Part shown: piece by piece, positions 46,800 to 55,353 of the stretch | Layout of the letters: the number at the start of each line of letters is the position of its first letter | Numbering within the stretch: the stretch's first letter is position 1 | Assembly: GCF_007830355.1 (NCBI RefSeq) | Contig: NZ_VLKO01000012.1 | Span: 36,539 to 100,538, forward strand | Source: Flavobacterium tiangeerense | Lineage (GTDB): Bacteria > Bacteroidota > Bacteroidia > Flavobacteriales > Flavobacteriaceae | Direction: 5' to 3' | DNA length: 64,000 bases | Notes under the pieces: generated by a model | The model's input: only the letters and a program-made list of their open reading frames with translations | The model's database searches: none | Told to the model about the DNA's origin: nothing | Program-made: the position numbers and the translations under genes

Positions 46800-47648
46800 A
46801 TGAGATATTATATCGTAATTCCATCACATAACGAAGAAGCATTGATTTCTTTGACACTTCAATCCTTAGTGGACCAAACTTTTTTACCAGCTAAAATTGT
46901 AGTGGTAAATGACAATTCTACTGATAATACAGCTGCTGTTGTCAATTCATTTATCAGTAAACATCCTTTTATTTCATTGGTTAACAAAACTTCAGATGCT
47001 GTTCATTTACCCGGAAGTAAAGTGATTCAAGCCTTTCAAACAGGTTTTGACACTTTAGACGAAAACTATGATTTAATTGTAAAAATTGATGCCGACCTAA
47101 TATTTCCTGCTAATTATTTCGAAACCATTATCAAACACTTCCAGTCCGATGAAAGAATTGGAATGGCAGGTGGATTTTGCTACATCGAAAAAAACGGTGA
47201 ATGGATACTTGAAAACTTAACAGACAAAGATCATATTCGTGGCGCATTAAAAGCCTACAGGAAAGAAACGTTTCAACAAATTGGCGGACTAAAACCAGCT
47301 ATGGGTTGGGATACCGTAGATGAATTGTTATGCAAATTTTACAACTGGAAAGTAGTCACTAATGAAAGTTTGCAAGTGAAACACTTAAAACCAACAGGTG
47401 CAAATTACAATCAAAAAGCACGTTACAAGCAAGGCGAAGCTTTTTATACACTTGGTTATGGCTTCTTCATCACAGCGATAGCTTCGATAAAACTAGCTAT
47501 GATGAAAAAAAAACCACTTCTATTTATAGATTACATGAACGGTTTTTGGAAAGCAAAAAGCTCAAAAACTCCCTTGTTGGTTACTACAGAACAAGCAAAA
47601 TTCATTCGCAATTACCGATTGAAAAAAATGAAAGAAAAACTGTTTTAG
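46800..47648 (+). CDS. Family 2 glycosyltransferase
   Basis: This 282-residue GT-A enzyme begins YYIVIPSHNEEALISLTLQSL. It has VVNDNSTDNT (nucleotide binding) and a metal-binding DxD equivalent in KIDADLIFP. The acceptor-side segment GGLKPAMGWDTVDELLCKFYNW follows; no membrane helices are clear except a weak one near ITAIASIKLAMM. It likely transfers a sugar to a lipid or envelope glycan at the inner face of the membrane. Confidence 0.87.
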   Translation: MRYYIVIPSHNEEALISLTLQSLVDQTFLPAKIVVVNDNSTDNTAAVVNSFISKHPFISLVNKTSDAVHLPGSKVIQAFQTGFDTLDENYDLIVKIDADLIFPANYFETIIKHFQSDERIGMAGGFCYIEKNGEWILENLTDKDHIRGALKAYRKETFQQIGGLKPAMGWDTVDELLCKFYNWKVVTNESLQVKHLKPTGANYNQKARYKQGEAFYTLGYGFFITAIASIKLAMMKKKPLLFIDYMNGFWKAKSSKTPLLVTTEQAKFIRNYRLKKMKEKLF

Positions 47649-47727
47649 TTTTACAGCAGGAAACTATTAATTTACTTGACTCGCAAAATGCTTACAATTT
47701 TGTAATTTAGCCCATATTCGTAAACTT

Positions 47728-48477
47728 ATGATGCTCATTCGATATATAACGCAAATAGGAAGATACTTCCTGATGCTTAAAGAAATTTTCAACAAACAGA
47801 CGAAATGGTCTGTAATGAAAAAATTAATCTTCAAAGAAATTGATGACTTGGTCATTGACTCACTTGGGATTGTTGCTTTTATTTCCTTTTTCGTGGGAGG
47901 TGTAGTGGCTATTCAAACTGCATTGAACCTTACAAACCCATTAATTCCAAAATATCTTATTGGCTTTGCCACAAGACAATCTGTGATTCTTGAGTTTGCT
48001 CCTACCTTCATCTCTGTTATTATGGCTGGAAAAATGGGTTCCTTTATTACATCAAGTATAGGAACGATGCGTGTTACAGAACAAATTGATGCGCTAGAGG
48101 TAATGGGTGTAAATTCCTTAAATTACCTTGTTTTTCCAAAAATTATAGCCTTATTACTTTACCCTTTTGTAATAGGAATTGCTATGTTTTTAGGTATTTT
48201 AGGTGGCTGGATGGCTGGTGTTTACGGCGGGTTTATATCTAGTGACGAATTTATAAACGGAACTCAAATGGAATTCATTCCGTTTCACATTACGTATGCT
48301 TTTATAAAAACCTTAATTTTCGCTATGTTACTTGCTACAATTCCCTCTTTTCATGGCTACTATATGAAAGGCGGTGCACTAGAGGTAGGAAAAGCAAGTA
48401 CAGTGTCATTTGTATGGACATCTGTTTGTATCATACTTATCAATTATATATTAACACAATTGTTACTAGGGTCATGA
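47728..48477 (+). CDS. MlaE-type ABC transporter permease
   Basis: The 249-residue protein is a MlaE/YrbE-type permease with about five membrane helices. IAFISFFVGGVVAIQTALNL-like sequence (here VAFISFFVGGVVAIQ), EFAPTFISVIMAGKMGSFI and RVTEQIDALEVMGVN are family hallmarks. Such systems move phospholipids between inner and outer membrane. The ATPase gene overlaps its stop by ATGA. The MCE-domain substrate-binding subunit (MlaD) is not in the window. Confidence 0.92.
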   Translation: MMLIRYITQIGRYFLMLKEIFNKQTKWSVMKKLIFKEIDDLVIDSLGIVAFISFFVGGVVAIQTALNLTNPLIPKYLIGFATRQSVILEFAPTFISVIMAGKMGSFITSSIGTMRVTEQIDALEVMGVNSLNYLVFPKIIALLLYPFVIGIAMFLGILGGWMAGVYGGFISSDEFINGTQMEFIPFHITYAFIKTLIFAMLLATIPSFHGYYMKGGALEVGKASTVSFVWTSVCIILINYILTQLLLGS

Positions 48478-49235
48478 TAGAAGTAAAAAACGTAGAAAAA
48501 TCATTTAACGGAAATAAAATTCTAAAAGGGATCTCGACTGTTTTTGAAACAGGAAAGACCAACCTTATTATAGGACAAAGTGGATCTGGAAAAACTGTTT
48601 TATTGAAGAGTCTTTTAGGAATTCATACGCCCGAGACTGGACAAATTTGTTTTGATGGTCGTGTGTACTCTGATTTGGAAGCTGATGAAAAAAGAGAATT
48701 GCGTACCGAAATTGGAATGGTTTTTCAAGGAAGCGCCCTTTTTGACTCTATGACCGTAGCCGAAAATGTAGCGTTCCCTTTGAGAATGTTTACCAAAGAT
48801 AATACTGCAAAAATCAAGGAACGTGTTGATTTTGTATTAGACAGAGTTGCATTGGTTAAAGCTCATAACAAACTGCCTTCTGAAATATCTGGTGGAATGC
48901 AAAAACGTGTTGCCATAGCTCGTGCTATTGTAAACAATCCTAAATACTTATTTTGTGACGAACCTAATTCAGGCTTAGACCCAAATACGGCAATCTTGAT
49001 TGACAACCTCATCAAAGAAATCACCGAAGAATACAACATTACTACTGTGATTAATACACATGACATGAATTCAGTTATGGAAATTGGGGAGAAAATTTTG
49101 TTCTTAAAAGATGGTTTAAAAGCTTGGGAAGGCACCAAAGAAGAAATTTTCAGAACAGACAATGAAGCTGTAGTTGCTTTTGTATACTCCTCAAACTTGT
49201 TCAAAAAAGTGAGAGAAGCCTACTTGAAAGAATAA
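48474..49235 (+). CDS. MlaF-type ABC transporter ATP-binding protein
   Basis: With the ATG at 48474 (MIEVKNVEKSFNGNKIL) the protein has 253 residues. Walker A is GQSGSGKTV, the signature is EISGGMQKRVAIARA and Walker B is YLFCDEPNSGLDP, followed by VINTHDM with the H-loop. The signature ISGGM is the MlaF type. Starting upstream at 48414 would overlap the permease by 64 bases; the ATGA overlap fits better. It pairs with the MlaE-type permease to energise lipid transport. Confidence 0.93.
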   Translation: MIEVKNVEKSFNGNKILKGISTVFETGKTNLIIGQSGSGKTVLLKSLLGIHTPETGQICFDGRVYSDLEADEKRELRTEIGMVFQGSALFDSMTVAENVAFPLRMFTKDNTAKIKERVDFVLDRVALVKAHNKLPSEISGGMQKRVAIARAIVNNPKYLFCDEPNSGLDPNTAILIDNLIKEITEEYNITTVINTHDMNSVMEIGEKILFLKDGLKAWEGTKEEIFRTDNEAVVAFVYSSNLFKKVREAYLKE

Positions 49236-49239
49236 GCAA

Positions 49240-49839
49240 TTATGATTGTAGCAGTTCAACCTCAGCATTTGGATTAAAAAGATAGAGTTTACCAGAACTT
49301 ATTTCGAGACATTCAAAACGCTTCGTTCTTACAGCTATCTTCTTGAAAATTTTTCCATTTTTAATTCGGAAAACACTTCCGTACGGAATTTCGAAAACAT
49401 AATTTTTATCGTTTTGATTGTCGTACTGTTTCAAGGCTAATGCCAAAGTAGTATCGGTATCGCTTGTGGCACTTGGATTTCTAAAATGTCTTGCTAGCAA
49501 GGGTAATAAATGATTGGGATAAATCTCTGGCCGAATATAAGGCACCATCAATTGTTGAAAAGTATGTTTCCATTCTTGACCATGCGGTTTAATATTGCGA
49601 CCATATTTCTCAAATGCTACCAGATGAGCAATTTCATGAATAAGCGTCATAAGGAACCTATATTTATTTAAACTCCCATTAACCGTTATTTCATGTTTAC
49701 CACTTAACCCTTTCCTATAATCACCATGACGTGTAGCGCGTTCATTCACAATTTTTAAATGGACACCATGTGTCACGATCAATTCAAATGCAGGTTTGAC
49801 AGCGTGATCAGGCAGAAATTTAGCAAGCGTTTCTATCAA
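49240..49839 (-). CDS. SprT-like domain protein
   Basis: The 199-residue protein has the zinc-metalloprotease motif HEIAHLVAFEKYG (HExxH) with the third histidine in KPHGQEWKHTFQQL, the SprT/Spartan arrangement. A C-terminal tail with an EIPYGSVFRIKNGKIF-type beta region follows; no zinc-ribbon cysteines typical of SprT C-termini are obvious. Eukaryotic Spartan removes DNA-protein crosslinks; the bacterial function is not established. It lies 12 bases downstream of the SDR gene. Confidence 0.82.
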   Translation of the reverse strand: MIETLAKFLPDHAVKPAFELIVTHGVHLKIVNERATRHGDYRKGLSGKHEITVNGSLNKYRFLMTLIHEIAHLVAFEKYGRNIKPHGQEWKHTFQQLMVPYIRPEIYPNHLLPLLARHFRNPSATSDTDTTLALALKQYDNQNDKNYVFEIPYGSVFRIKNGKIFKKIAVRTKRFECLEISSGKLYLFNPNAEVELLQS

Positions 49840-49851
49840 AATAATTCAGAA

Positions 49852-50529
49852 TTATGGATTTGTAGAAGAAACTTGCAGCACTTTACCGTTAAAATACTTA
49901 TTGCCATTTAAAGTAAAATCAAAAATGTAATTTGCCATTTCATTTGCTTGAATAGGTGCTTGATATCCTGGAAAAGCTTCTTCCAGCATCTCAGTTTGAA
50001 CAGAACCAAGCGCAAGAACATTAAATGCTATTCCTTGCTCTTTATACTCCTCAGCTAATAATTCAGACAAAGTGATAACAGCTCCTTTACTCGAACTATA
50101 TGCAGCTAAGCCAGCAAATTTCAAGCTTCCTTGAATACCTCCCATAGAACTTATGGTTACAACATGACTCCCTTTTTGCAAGTACGGCAAACAAATGCGG
50201 GTTAAATTAGCAACTCCAAAAACATTGACTTTGTAAATATTTTCAAAATCTTCTTGAGTGGTTTCAACAAAAGGTTTCAACAATAAACTTCCTGCGTTAT
50301 GAATCACAGCATCTACTTGTTTCCAAGATTGGTCTAGAAATTCTTTGACTTTATTTAATTCTAATTCAACAGCCAAATCAACTGAGAGACACGTAATATT
50401 TTGGTGTGCTACTAATGCTTGTGGAATGTTTCTAGAAATTGCCAGCACTTGATGTCCCGCGGTTGCAAACTGCAATGCCAATTCAAACCCAATGCCTCTG
50501 CTAGTTCCAGTAATAATAATATTTTTCAT
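49852..50529 (-). CDS. SDR-family short-chain oxidoreductase
   Basis: The 225-residue protein is a classical short-chain dehydrogenase. The NAD(P) loop is TGTSRGIGFELALQFA (about 6-21). Then come the VIHNAGSLL motif, the catalytic Ser in VTISSMGGIQG and Tyr-Lys in YSSSKGAV. The basic Arg after the glycine loop and SRN hint at NADPH use. Substrate unknown. It opens a two-gene minus-strand operon with the SprT-like gene. Confidence 0.88.
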   Translation of the reverse strand: MKNIIITGTSRGIGFELALQFATAGHQVLAISRNIPQALVAHQNITCLSVDLAVELELNKVKEFLDQSWKQVDAVIHNAGSLLLKPFVETTQEDFENIYKVNVFGVANLTRICLPYLQKGSHVVTISSMGGIQGSLKFAGLAAYSSSKGAVITLSELLAEEYKEQGIAFNVLALGSVQTEMLEEAFPGYQAPIQANEMANYIFDFTLNGNKYFNGKVLQVSSTNP

Positions 50530-50658
50530 AGGACAAAAATAAACAAAAACAGCAAAAAAATACTGCTTTACCTGGAGATTGTTATCTCAATAAAAATTAA
50601 ATTTCGTATTATTACATGTAGAATTAAATCAAAACATGAACCTTTGAATTCTCACAAT

Positions 50659-51228
50659 ATGACACAGAATCTATCCTATCAAATAGCCCAAATAAGTGAC
50701 ATTGACGGAGTGCTGGCCTTACAAGAATTATACCTCGTTGCAAACCTAACTGAAACTGAAAAAGCTGCTGGATTTGTCACTACTCCTTTTACAATATCAC
50801 AATTAAATGAAGTTATAGAAAAACAAGAACTATTTATTGCCAAAGACCGTGGTGAAATTATTGGGTACATTTTTGCCGGAAGTTGGGATTTTTTCAAACA
50901 ATGGCCCATTTTTGAATACATGATCTCACTGCTTCCTGAATTACAATTTTTAGATCATACTTTTACACTATCCAATAGTTTTCAATATGGACCAATTTCA
51001 ATTCATCAGGATTATCGTGGAAAAGGACTAATATTTCCACTATTTGAACACATGCGCGTACACATGTCGCAAAAGTTTCCATTAGCCTTAACTTTTATAA
51101 ACAAAATCAATATTCCTTCTACAAAAGCACATACGCAAAAACTGAATTGGTCAATCATTAGCGAATTTCAATTCAACAATAATGACTATTACATTCTTGC
51201 GTATGATATGAATCAAGCCCTTTATTAA
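50659..51228 (+). CDS. GNAT-family N-acetyltransferase
   Basis: Taking the ATG at 50659 (MTQNLSYQIAQISDIDGVL) gives 189 residues. An upstream frame extends into the divergent SDR gene and is not credible. The acetyl-CoA loop is QDYRGKGLIFPLFEHM (R-x-x-G-K-G type), preceded by the FQYGPISIHQ strand. The N-terminal helix and KDRGEIIGYIFAG strand fit the GNAT fold. Substrate unknown. Its stop abuts the stop of the convergent M28 gene. Confidence 0.83.
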   Translation: MTQNLSYQIAQISDIDGVLALQELYLVANLTETEKAAGFVTTPFTISQLNEVIEKQELFIAKDRGEIIGYIFAGSWDFFKQWPIFEYMISLLPELQFLDHTFTLSNSFQYGPISIHQDYRGKGLIFPLFEHMRVHMSQKFPLALTFINKINIPSTKAHTQKLNWSIISEFQFNNNDYYILAYDMNQALY

Positions 51229-52209
51229 CTATTTGAGCATGATGATTTCGTGAGAAGCCGTATTTGCCATTTGTGTCACAGCAGGTAATAATTCTTGAAT
51301 AAACGAGGTCATGTGAGGAACATCCATTGCTTTGAAATCATCGGAAACATGGTGATAGAATTCAAAATTCTCGAAATCAAAAGTACTTACAGATTGACAC
51401 GGTACTTTAAAAACATCATAAAAAGAAAAATTATCTGATCTGTAAAACAATTGGTATTCGGCTTCTTTTGGCAAAAAACCAATAGTTTTTTTTCCTGTAT
51501 ACTCATTGATTTTAGCCGCCATGTTAGACTTATCAAAACCAGTAATGTAGGCTAGATAATCTCTTTTCATAGGAACGCCAATCATTTCAATATTAAAGTG
51601 AGTGTACAAGTTGAAATTTTGTGCTTTTAGTTTTTTAGTCAAATGCTTAGATCCTAACAACCCTTTTTCCTCTCCTGCAAAGAACACAAATAGAATACTA
51701 CGCTTGTTGTTTTTTGATATGCTAAAGTATTTTGCCATTTCAGCAACCGCAGTGGTACCTGACGCATCATCATTGGCACCGTTGTTAATAAAATCACCGT
51801 TAACACCTTTTTTTGTAATTCCGATGTGGTCGTAATGTGCACTCAGAAGTATAAATTCATTTTTCAAAACAGGATCACTACCTTCTAGATAACCTACAAC
51901 ATTAAAAGCGGTTTCTTTAAAAGTAGATAAGGTATCTCTGTAAGATTTAAAGTAAGGCTTTACATTATTATCCTTAAAAAATTGTTCTAAATAATCTGCA
52001 GCTTTCACTAAGCCCGGCTGTCCTGTTTCTCGACCTTCTAATGCATCTGACGCTAAAAATTGCAATGTAGCAGCTACTTCTTTTTCATTTACTTGATACA
52101 CCGCTTCAATACTTTTAAGCGGCAAAGTACCATTAGTTTGAGCAAAGACTGTTGCAGTTGAAAAGCATACAAGAAAAATTTTAGGAAGCGATAAGAAAAT
52201 ATTTTTCAT
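51229..52209 (-). CDS. Secreted M28-family zinc aminopeptidase
   Basis: The 326-residue protein has a signal peptide (IFLVCFSTATVFAQ). Metal and catalytic motifs of M28 are LLSAHYDHIG, NGANDDASGTTAVAEMA and VFFAGEEKGLLGSKH, in order, with a last metal-type HHVSDDF near the C-terminus. It probably trims peptides in the periplasm or outside the cell. It is the last gene of a five-gene minus-strand run (DinB, NRDE, ATP-grasp, LysE-like, M28). Confidence 0.92.
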   Translation of the reverse strand: MKNIFLSLPKIFLVCFSTATVFAQTNGTLPLKSIEAVYQVNEKEVAATLQFLASDALEGRETGQPGLVKAADYLEQFFKDNNVKPYFKSYRDTLSTFKETAFNVVGYLEGSDPVLKNEFILLSAHYDHIGITKKGVNGDFINNGANDDASGTTAVAEMAKYFSISKNNKRSILFVFFAGEEKGLLGSKHLTKKLKAQNFNLYTHFNIEMIGVPMKRDYLAYITGFDKSNMAAKINEYTGKKTIGFLPKEAEYQLFYRSDNFSFYDVFKVPCQSVSTFDFENFEFYHHVSDDFKAMDVPHMTSFIQELLPAVTQMANTASHEIIMLK

Positions 52210-52247
52210 AGATATTGTGGTTTATTTATTAGCGAAATTTATAAATT

Positions 52248-52901
52248 TTATAATGGCATTTTTTTTGAGAAATACTTTTTGTAGACTTTTATAATTTGAA
52301 AAAGAGCTAAAACAACAAAAAACAACGGAAAAAGTACTGGTACTACAAACGTTGAAAAACTTGTTGTGCGTTGCGCCAAAACGCTTAAAAGCAATATCAA
52401 ACTAAGCATTCCTGCAAATGTTCCTGCCAAAGTTCCTGCAATATAATACAGTTTCAATCTTTTTGCAACCAAAATATAATTCTCATTCATTAAATAGAGA
52501 TTCCATCCTGTCCAAAATGGAACTTGAACAAAATTTATGGCACTCAATCCGAGGCCAATTAAAAAAGGAGAAAAGGCGGCATATTTTTCAAGTAATGACG
52601 GGCTATTTAGCGATGTATTCCCGCTAAAATAAAAAGTACAGGCAAGAATTAAGAGAAAAAAAATGGCAAAAAAATCAATAACTTTCATTAATTTTTTATT
52701 GGAGACAAGTTGTTTTGCGAAAAGTAACGAGAAATATATAAAAAACATTTCTACTATTAGAACGCCAAACAAAAATAAAATCAGACTACTTATTCCAAGT
52801 TTCGAATAGATCTCAAAACCAATCAAGTTTAAATAACCCAGTGGAATTGAACCAATAAAGCTTACCAAAAAACCAACAAAAATATTTTTTATGGCTCTCA
52901 T
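52248..52901 (-). CDS. LysE-like membrane transporter
   Basis: The 217-residue protein has about six membrane helices. The N-terminal IGSIPLGYLNLIGFEIY corresponds to the LysE/RhtB PGP-type motif, and a middle SAINFVQVPFWTGWNLYLM segment follows. LysE relatives export amino acids. Substrate unknown. It starts 4 bases after the stop of the ATP-grasp gene, so both are cotranslated. Confidence 0.76.
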   Translation of the reverse strand: MRAIKNIFVGFLVSFIGSIPLGYLNLIGFEIYSKLGISSLILFLFGVLIVEMFFIYFSLLFAKQLVSNKKLMKVIDFFAIFFLLILACTFYFSGNTSLNSPSLLEKYAAFSPFLIGLGLSAINFVQVPFWTGWNLYLMNENYILVAKRLKLYYIAGTLAGTFAGMLSLILLLSVLAQRTTSFSTFVVPVLFPLFFVVLALFQIIKVYKKYFSKKMPL

Positions 52902-52905
52902 GGCA

Positions 52906-53940
52906 TTAGAAATTTACAATTTTTTTACTTTGTTCTAGGTGCATTCTATATTCCTTCATTCCCTCTTTATGTTCTAAATAAGGAAAGCCATTTTTATGGT
53001 TTGCTACACTTATTTCATACATATATGTAATGTGACGCGCTAATTCTTTCCAAGCAAAAAACAAAGAATGCTTAGGGTCATAAATATGAGTTGGCTCACT
53101 CCCAGCTCCGTTTAACTCTACAACTGCAAAATTAATTCCTAGTTCTAATTCTTCGATGGTATTGTACATGACATCCAGTCTACCAAAATAAAAACCTGGG
53201 ATTTGCAAGCACATTTCGTTAATCGTTTTAGTCAATTCTGGAGTTATCCAATGACTACCATCTACAAATTTTGCACCTCGAGCATGATTACCGTAAGGAA
53301 CTAAATTTAACTTCTCGCCTTTTGGTAAAATTTCGAATAATTTTTTACCGTACTCTTTTTTCAAGACATTCAATTGAAGTTCATAGCGTGGATTCTGCTT
53401 GATTAACTCTTGAACGGTTGAAAAACCATCTCCAGTAATAATCAAGAATTCTTTAGATACTATTCCGGTAATTCTACCTGATTTTTCATTAGGATAGCGC
53501 ACATAAAAAATACCAACCTCATTTGAAAAAGGTATTAAATCTTGAACCAAGTAATTGAAATTTGCTTTTTCAGCATATTCTTTTAAATCCTGAACCGTGT
53601 TAATTTTTTTGACTCCAGATCCTCGTAGTCCAACATCTGGTTTTGCAATAAACGGGTACTTTATTGCTGCGCTTTCAACTGTTTTTATAACATTTTCTAC
53701 TGGGGTTCCTTCCAAAACTAATTCTGTTTTGGGATAATACTGTTGCGGTATCAAGTCGTAAATTTCTTTCTTAGACTCCATCATAAACCCACCATTTTTT
53801 ATAGTTGGATTAGAAGCATTAAAGAAAAAAATAGATTTTGCCTTGATCGAATAGTAAGACCACAAAAAATAAATGGGAATATAAACAATTTGAAAAGGCC
53901 AATATTCCCAATGGGTAATTTTATGAAAAAATAATTTCAA
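52906..53940 (-). CDS. ATP-grasp protein with N-terminal membrane segment
   Basis: The 344-residue protein starts with a hydrophobic/aromatic stretch (WPFQIVYIPIYFLWSYYS). After it the ATP-grasp pattern appears: YPFIAKPDVGLRGSGVKKI (nucleotide and lysine site), NYLVQDLIPFSNEVGIFYVRYP, then FYFGRLDVMYNTIEELELGINF and VVELNGAGSEPTHIYDP (metal ligands). Homologues are often labelled D-Ala-D-Ala ligase, but the substrate domains differ, so a role in ligating an amino acid or similar group is a guess. Confidence 0.78.
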   Translation of the reverse strand: MKLFFHKITHWEYWPFQIVYIPIYFLWSYYSIKAKSIFFFNASNPTIKNGGFMMESKKEIYDLIPQQYYPKTELVLEGTPVENVIKTVESAAIKYPFIAKPDVGLRGSGVKKINTVQDLKEYAEKANFNYLVQDLIPFSNEVGIFYVRYPNEKSGRITGIVSKEFLIITGDGFSTVQELIKQNPRYELQLNVLKKEYGKKLFEILPKGEKLNLVPYGNHARGAKFVDGSHWITPELTKTINEMCLQIPGFYFGRLDVMYNTIEELELGINFAVVELNGAGSEPTHIYDPKHSLFFAWKELARHITYMYEISVANHKNGFPYLEHKEGMKEYRMHLEQSKKIVNF

Positions 53941-53951
53941 AATTGTATTAT

Positions 53952-54662
53952 TTAGATAGTGATAAATGAGGTTGAAAAATCGAGTTGTTCTACCAAATCA
54001 TAATGTAAGAGACTAACTTTATTTTGATGTACTACAGCCTGAGTAATACTTAAGGTTTTCATCTCGTTATTTCGATTGATTACTAAACCGTTTTCCTCAT
54101 TTCCTTCCTGCGTATGCCTATGAAAATCATATAATTTTTCTTTTGAAATAACATCGGTTTCGCTCATAAAAGTATGAAACCAAGCAGCTCGTTGTTCTCT
54201 CACCAAAGCTGGATACAAAGTAGATGAAGACCAAATGTGATTTTTATTGCTATCTAAAGCTAGCGTTTGCTTATTATTTCCATCCCAACGCAATTGAAAA
54301 AGTTCCTGATTTTGAAACAAAACTAATGTAAATGGTTCTATTGCCTCTAAATCAATCTCCACCCAGAAATCTTTTGGCGACGCGCTACTAATTATTTCTA
54401 AAACAATCAAGCCACGACTTTTTCGATATGGTAATTGGACTTCATGTTTTTCTGCGGCACCATTTAGCAAAACCAAAATAGTTCCATCAGCTTTGGTCAC
54501 AAACCAAGTTCCTCCAGCTTTTGGATCTTTAGGAAAAATAAGATTTTGACCATTTACAGTATAGCTTTTTGGAGGAATGGCACTAGGCCTTATTGTTTTT
54601 TCGTCCCGGTTCGAAGTAATGATAACACTATCATTTGTTGCTACAAAACTTACTGTGCACAT
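53952..54662 (-). CDS. NRDE-family (TANGO2-like) protein
   Basis: The 236-residue protein begins MCTVSFVATNDSVIITSNRDE, with Cys2 and the NRDE motif. Next are GGTWFVTKADGTILVLLNG and ASPKDFWVEI. The Cys2 start is that of Ntn-type hydrolases, after Met removal. Eukaryotic TANGO2 affects haem or lipid handling; bacterial roles are unknown. It overlaps the DinB gene by 13 bases. Confidence 0.87.
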   Translation of the reverse strand: MCTVSFVATNDSVIITSNRDEKTIRPSAIPPKSYTVNGQNLIFPKDPKAGGTWFVTKADGTILVLLNGAAEKHEVQLPYRKSRGLIVLEIISSASPKDFWVEIDLEAIEPFTLVLFQNQELFQLRWDGNNKQTLALDSNKNHIWSSSTLYPALVREQRAAWFHTFMSETDVISKEKLYDFHRHTQEGNEENGLVINRNNEMKTLSITQAVVHQNKVSLLHYDLVEQLDFSTSFITI

Positions 54663-55138
54663 TGATTTCTATATTCTATGGTTGATCTTGCAACACCAAA
54701 ATTTGGATCAATCGTAACGGTTTCACATTGTAATATCGCAACTTTTATAAGTGCCTGGTGGTGAATACAGTGTTCTAAATTATATAACAATTCTCTATTG
54801 TAGTTGCTGTCGATTCGGATTTCTTCGCCGTCAATAATTTGCAGTAAGGTTATGTTTTTGTTTTCCTTATCCAAATTTTTCTGAACACCCCTAATATTTT
54901 CTATAGCAAATGTAGTATCCGTTTGAATAAGGGTGTTACGCTCTCTTTTATCATAGTTCACAACTCCTAAATCATATTGCTTTTCAAGACATTGAAACAT
55001 TTCAATAATATGTCTCGTATGCTCTCCAATAGTAGCATTGCTTAATTCTGCACAAGAATTTGAATATTCTGTTTGTGACAATTGACCTAGCAAATCTATC
55101 AGTTCGTTTAAACTATTATGTATAGAAGGTATCAGCAT
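54650..55138 (-). CDS. DinB-family protein
   Basis: The 162-residue four-helix protein has DinB/YfiT-type metal ligands: His in IGEHTRHIIEMF and two in LEHCIHHQALI. DinB proteins are often thiol-dependent transferases (bacillithiol in Firmicutes); the substrate here is unknown. It is the first gene of the five-gene minus-strand run and overlaps the NRDE gene by 13 bases. Confidence 0.85.
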   Translation of the reverse strand: MLIPSIHNSLNELIDLLGQLSQTEYSNSCAELSNATIGEHTRHIIEMFQCLEKQYDLGVVNYDKRERNTLIQTDTTFAIENIRGVQKNLDKENKNITLLQIIDGEEIRIDSNYNRELLYNLEHCIHHQALIKVAILQCETVTIDPNFGVARSTIEYRNQCAQ

Positions 55139-55301
55139 AAAAATATATTAGTTGGGTGTTGCAATGGTTTAAAAAAAAGAAATCTAAAATCACAACTCAA
55201 CAAAGAAAAGCAATTAGTATCAAATTAAAAAGAGTCCCGAAATCATTTTTAAACAATAAAAATCTAAAAAAATCTTAAAATACTAATTAAGACCATAAAA
55301 A

Positions 55302-55333
55302 AAACCCTTTTCAATCGAAATTGAAAAGGGTTT
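55302..55333 (-). terminator. Terminator of the acyl-CoA dehydrogenase gene
   Basis: AAACCCTTTTCAAT / ATTGAAAAGGGTTT is a perfect 14-bp stem with a CGAA loop. The plus-strand A run before it gives the T run on the minus strand. Confidence 0.9.
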
Positions 55334-55353
55334 AAACTAGATCTGTATAACTT

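Noticed and set aside
48414..48473. Upstream start for the MlaF-type ATPase
   Set aside because: It would overlap the permease by 64 bases; the ATGA overlap at 48474 and the MIEVKNVEKSF start are the usual arrangement.
50419..50658. Long N-terminal extension of the GNAT gene
   Set aside because: The extension runs into the divergent SDR gene and encodes a low-complexity sequence; the acetyltransferase domain starts at 50659.
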